A DNA stretch of 5,190 nucleotides. Origin: Candidatus Iainarchaeum sp. (GTDB taxonomy: Archaea; Iainarchaeota; Iainarchaeia; Iainarchaeales; JAAZKV01). Below the pieces are notes generated by a model. It was not told the DNA's origin. It did no database searches and worked only from the letters and a program-made list of their open reading frames with translations. The DNA lies in the NCBI GenBank assembly GCA_028690725.1, contig JAQVAR010000051.1, forward strand, positions 1 through 5,190, in the 5' to 3' direction. A program made the position numbers and the translations under genes. Positions 3,407 through 5,190 of the stretch are shown piece after piece; position 1 is the first letter of the stretch; every line of letters starts with the position of its first letter.

Positions 3407-5190
3407 ATGTTAATGGGACTTAGTGACAAAATTATTTCTCTTTTAAAGGAAAAAGATTTTTCTTTTGAAGAATTAAAAGAAAAAACCAATTCAAATTTTT
3501 TTGAATTAAAAGATTCTGTAAAAGAATTGTTGAGTGAGAAAAAAATTTTTAAAAGTGGTTTTCCAACAAAATACTCTTTGAAAAAAGGTTCTTATAAAAA
3601 AAATTTTGGTAAAATGATTAATTATAATAAGAGTGTTGCTAGTTATAAAGAAATATTCTTAATAATAACAATCCTATTATTCTCATTATTATTTTATAGT
3701 GTTTTTTTAAAAAACCCTTTTTTGTACCCTGGTTTAGAACAAAGAACTTTTCCAATATTCTTTCCATTCTTATTAATAACAATATTATTGTATGTTCCTT
3801 GGCTAAAATTGGTTGGTTTGTTTCCAAAAAAAATTGTTCCAAAAGAAACCCTTGTTTTCTTAGACAAAGCCAAAAAAATTACTACAATAAAAGAATTAAA
3901 ACAATATTCAAAAGAATTTTTTCAAAAAATACTTTTGCCATATTACCCACACAGCCTAATAATATTATCAGTAATTTCTTTGTTTGAAATAGAATTCTTT
4001 TCCTCTTTCAACCAATTCTTTTCCCCTATCGCTCTAATCCTAATAATAATTTCCATTACAATAATAATTTTAAAACAAGAAAAATACTCTTTTTTCAAAG
4101 AAAAAGACTTAATTAAATATGCTTTTCTCTTTTTGTTAATACTAGTAACAATTTCTTCTCTTAACTTTGAACAAATCACTTTCCTAACAGAACCCCTAAA
4201 GGTCATTCAATTCCAACTAACAATCTTCACAATAATCTTAGGAGCCATTACTTTTTACCAAAACAAACAAGTAATCGAAGAAATCGAAACCGAACAAACC
4301 TTAGAAGAAAAAGAAGAAGAAAAAAGGGCAAAAGAATTTGAGGAAAAATATCCTAAACTAGCAGGAATACCATTGATCGGAAAAATTACAAAATGGGGAT
4401 ACAAAGAAGGAGTTGTTTGTTTAATTATTTTGGTCTTAATTTTATTAAATAGTTTTTTAATAAATATAGATAACTTAGATGTTTTACCTTTACAAAATGA
4501 TGAATTTCTCACATTTGATGCTGTTGAGTACATATTAAGTGGTCAATTTTCGTTATCTGATTTAAGATATGGCTCTGATGAGAGTAGTGCTGATAATTTC
4601 TATAGCCGGGGCTTACCATTTTCTTTAAGTGTTGCTTTTGTTACAATTTTATTGGGTGGAGATTATTTTTCTATCTTTAATCTCAGAGTTTTTTCAGTAA
4701 TTCTTGGTGTTTTTAGTTTAATCTTTTTATATTTATTATTTAGAAAACAATTCCCAAAAATTGTTTCATTGACAGCTACTTATTTTTTTTCCATATTTTA
4801 CTTGTTTGTTTATCACTCTAGAGTTTCTAGGTTTTATTCTATTTTACTTTTTCTTTTCATTTTACTTGTTTATCTTTTTATTATAATTTACGAAAATTTT
4901 CCTTTGTTTAAATTAAAAATCACTAGAAAAAATATTTTGGTAGAGCTATCAAAAACACCTAAATTAATTTTGGTTTTAATATTTGTTAGTTTTGTTTTAA
5001 TTTTAGCGGGTTTGAAAATACATTATAATGTCTTATTTATTTCGTTTCCCGTTTTAATATTTTTAGCCTTTTATTCAAATACTTTTTTTAAAAAAGTAGC
5101 TTTATTCTCAATTTTTTTGATTTCATCATTAATGAGCATAGATTTATTTTTTTATCCTTTCTTCCCTACATGGTATTTCAACCAAACGAG
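3407..5190 (+). CDS. Winged-helix plus GT-C (PMT/ArnT-like) membrane glycosyltransferase, 3'-truncated
   Basis: The gene is open from ATG 3407 to the window edge (594 codons), so the C-terminus is missing. Residues 5-60 resemble a winged helix: SDKIISLLKEKD, FSFEELKEKT, a recognition-helix-like stretch 30-44, and a wing ending KYSLKKG. About six membrane segments follow (83-101, 117-137, 179-197, 205-222, 236-252, 266-284), then a Glu/Lys-rich cytoplasmic segment (285-315). The GT-C part starts with a membrane span at 334-353 and an outer loop carrying Asp365-Glu366, the position of the catalytic acidic residue in the PMT/ArnT families. SRGLPFSLS (400-408), LRVFSVILGVFS (426-437) and YHSRVSRFY (469-477) match the RP..l/R..S/SR..R pattern of this superfamily. 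Such enzymes move sugars from lipid-phosphate donors to acceptors on the outer face. ATG 3413 is an alternative start. Donor, acceptor and any DNA binding are unknown. Confidence 0.7.
   Translation, partial: MLMGLSDKIISLLKEKDFSFEELKEKTNSNFFELKDSVKELLSEKKIFKSGFPTKYSLKKGSYKKNFGKMINYNKSVASYKEIFLIITILLFSLLFYSVFLKNPFLYPGLEQRTFPIFFPFLLITILLYVPWLKLVGLFPKKIVPKETLVFLDKAKKITTIKELKQYSKEFFQKILLPYYPHSLIILSVISLFEIEFFSSFNQFFSPIALILIIISITIIILKQEKYSFFKEKDLIKYAFLFLLILVTISSLNFEQITFLTEPLKVIQFQLTIFTIILGAITFYQNKQVIEEIETEQTLEEKEEEKRAKEFEEKYPKLAGIPLIGKITKWGYKEGVVCLIILVLILLNSFLINIDNLDVLPLQNDEFLTFDAVEYILSGQFSLSDLRYGSDESSADNFYSRGLPFSLSVAFVTILLGGDYFSIFNLRVFSVILGVFSLIFLYLLFRKQFPKIVSLTATYFFSIFYLFVYHSRVSRFYSILLFLFILLVYLFIIIYENFPLFKLKITRKNILVELSKTPKLILVLIFVSFVLILAGLKIHYNVLFISFPVLIFLAFYSNTFFKKVALFSIFLISSLMSIDLFFYPFFPTWYFNQT

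Noticed and set aside
3639..4533. Three minus-strand open frames opposite the membrane glycosyltransferase
   Set aside because: They have no ribosome-binding site and low-complexity Ile/Lys or Ser/Phe composition. The plus strand is one continuous frame of nearly 600 codons with coherent membrane topology.
1..5190. CRISPR array, tRNA, rRNA or transposase gene
   Set aside because: No regularly spaced repeats, no tRNA-like cloverleaf and no transposase or integrase motif was found on either strand.

Overview
This window is a strongly A+T-rich segment that reads like an archaeal genome, most plausibly a small-genome DPANN-type lineage (Woesearchaeota/Pacearchaeota-like). This placement is inferred. 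The evidence is archaeal TATA boxes (TTTATATA, TTTATAAA, TTTAAAAATA) upstream of most starts, very short or absent leaders, an archaeal-style GGTGG ribosome-binding site, and a secreted, sequon-rich, C-terminally anchored surface protein with a Kazal domain. No rRNA, tRNA or replication gene is present to fix the taxonomy, and no gene-free stretch exceeds 300 bases.

Layout, left to right. (1) Positions 1-43 hold the first 14 codons of a leftward gene that leaves the window; its TATA box lies at the centre of a 9-bp inverted repeat (62-89). (2) Positions 136-669 hold a leftward two-gene toxin-antitoxin operon, with a ribbon-helix-helix antitoxin first and a RelE/ParE-type toxin 6 nt downstream. 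Two overlapping inverted repeats cover its promoter. (3) Positions 906-1781 hold a rightward BRO-N (phage antirepressor-like) gene. It is bracketed by a 58-bp direct repeat (783-840 and 1821-1878), whose right copy is the last codons, stop and hairpin of the neighbouring surface gene. The BRO gene therefore looks like cargo inserted at that gene's 3' end. (4) Positions 1859-3184 hold a leftward gene for a secreted, membrane-anchored surface protein with a Gly/Tyr-rich loop, a Thr-rich linker, a beta-sandwich region and a Kazal-like domain. (5) Positions 3185-3406 are a divergent promoter region with a near-perfect 24-bp palindrome. (6) From 3407 to the right edge runs a large open gene (594 codons visible) for a polytopic membrane protein. 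It combines an N-terminal winged-helix-like domain, about six extra membrane segments, a charged cytoplasmic linker and a GT-C (PMT/ArnT-like) glycosyltransferase domain.

The left third (toxin-antitoxin plus BRO gene between repeats) looks like an accessory island abutting a cell-envelope locus. The right two-thirds pairs a heavily glycosylatable surface protein with a divergently transcribed membrane glycosyltransferase. The most notable items are the long repeats that reuse the surface gene's 3' end around the BRO gene, and the winged-helix/GT-C fusion.
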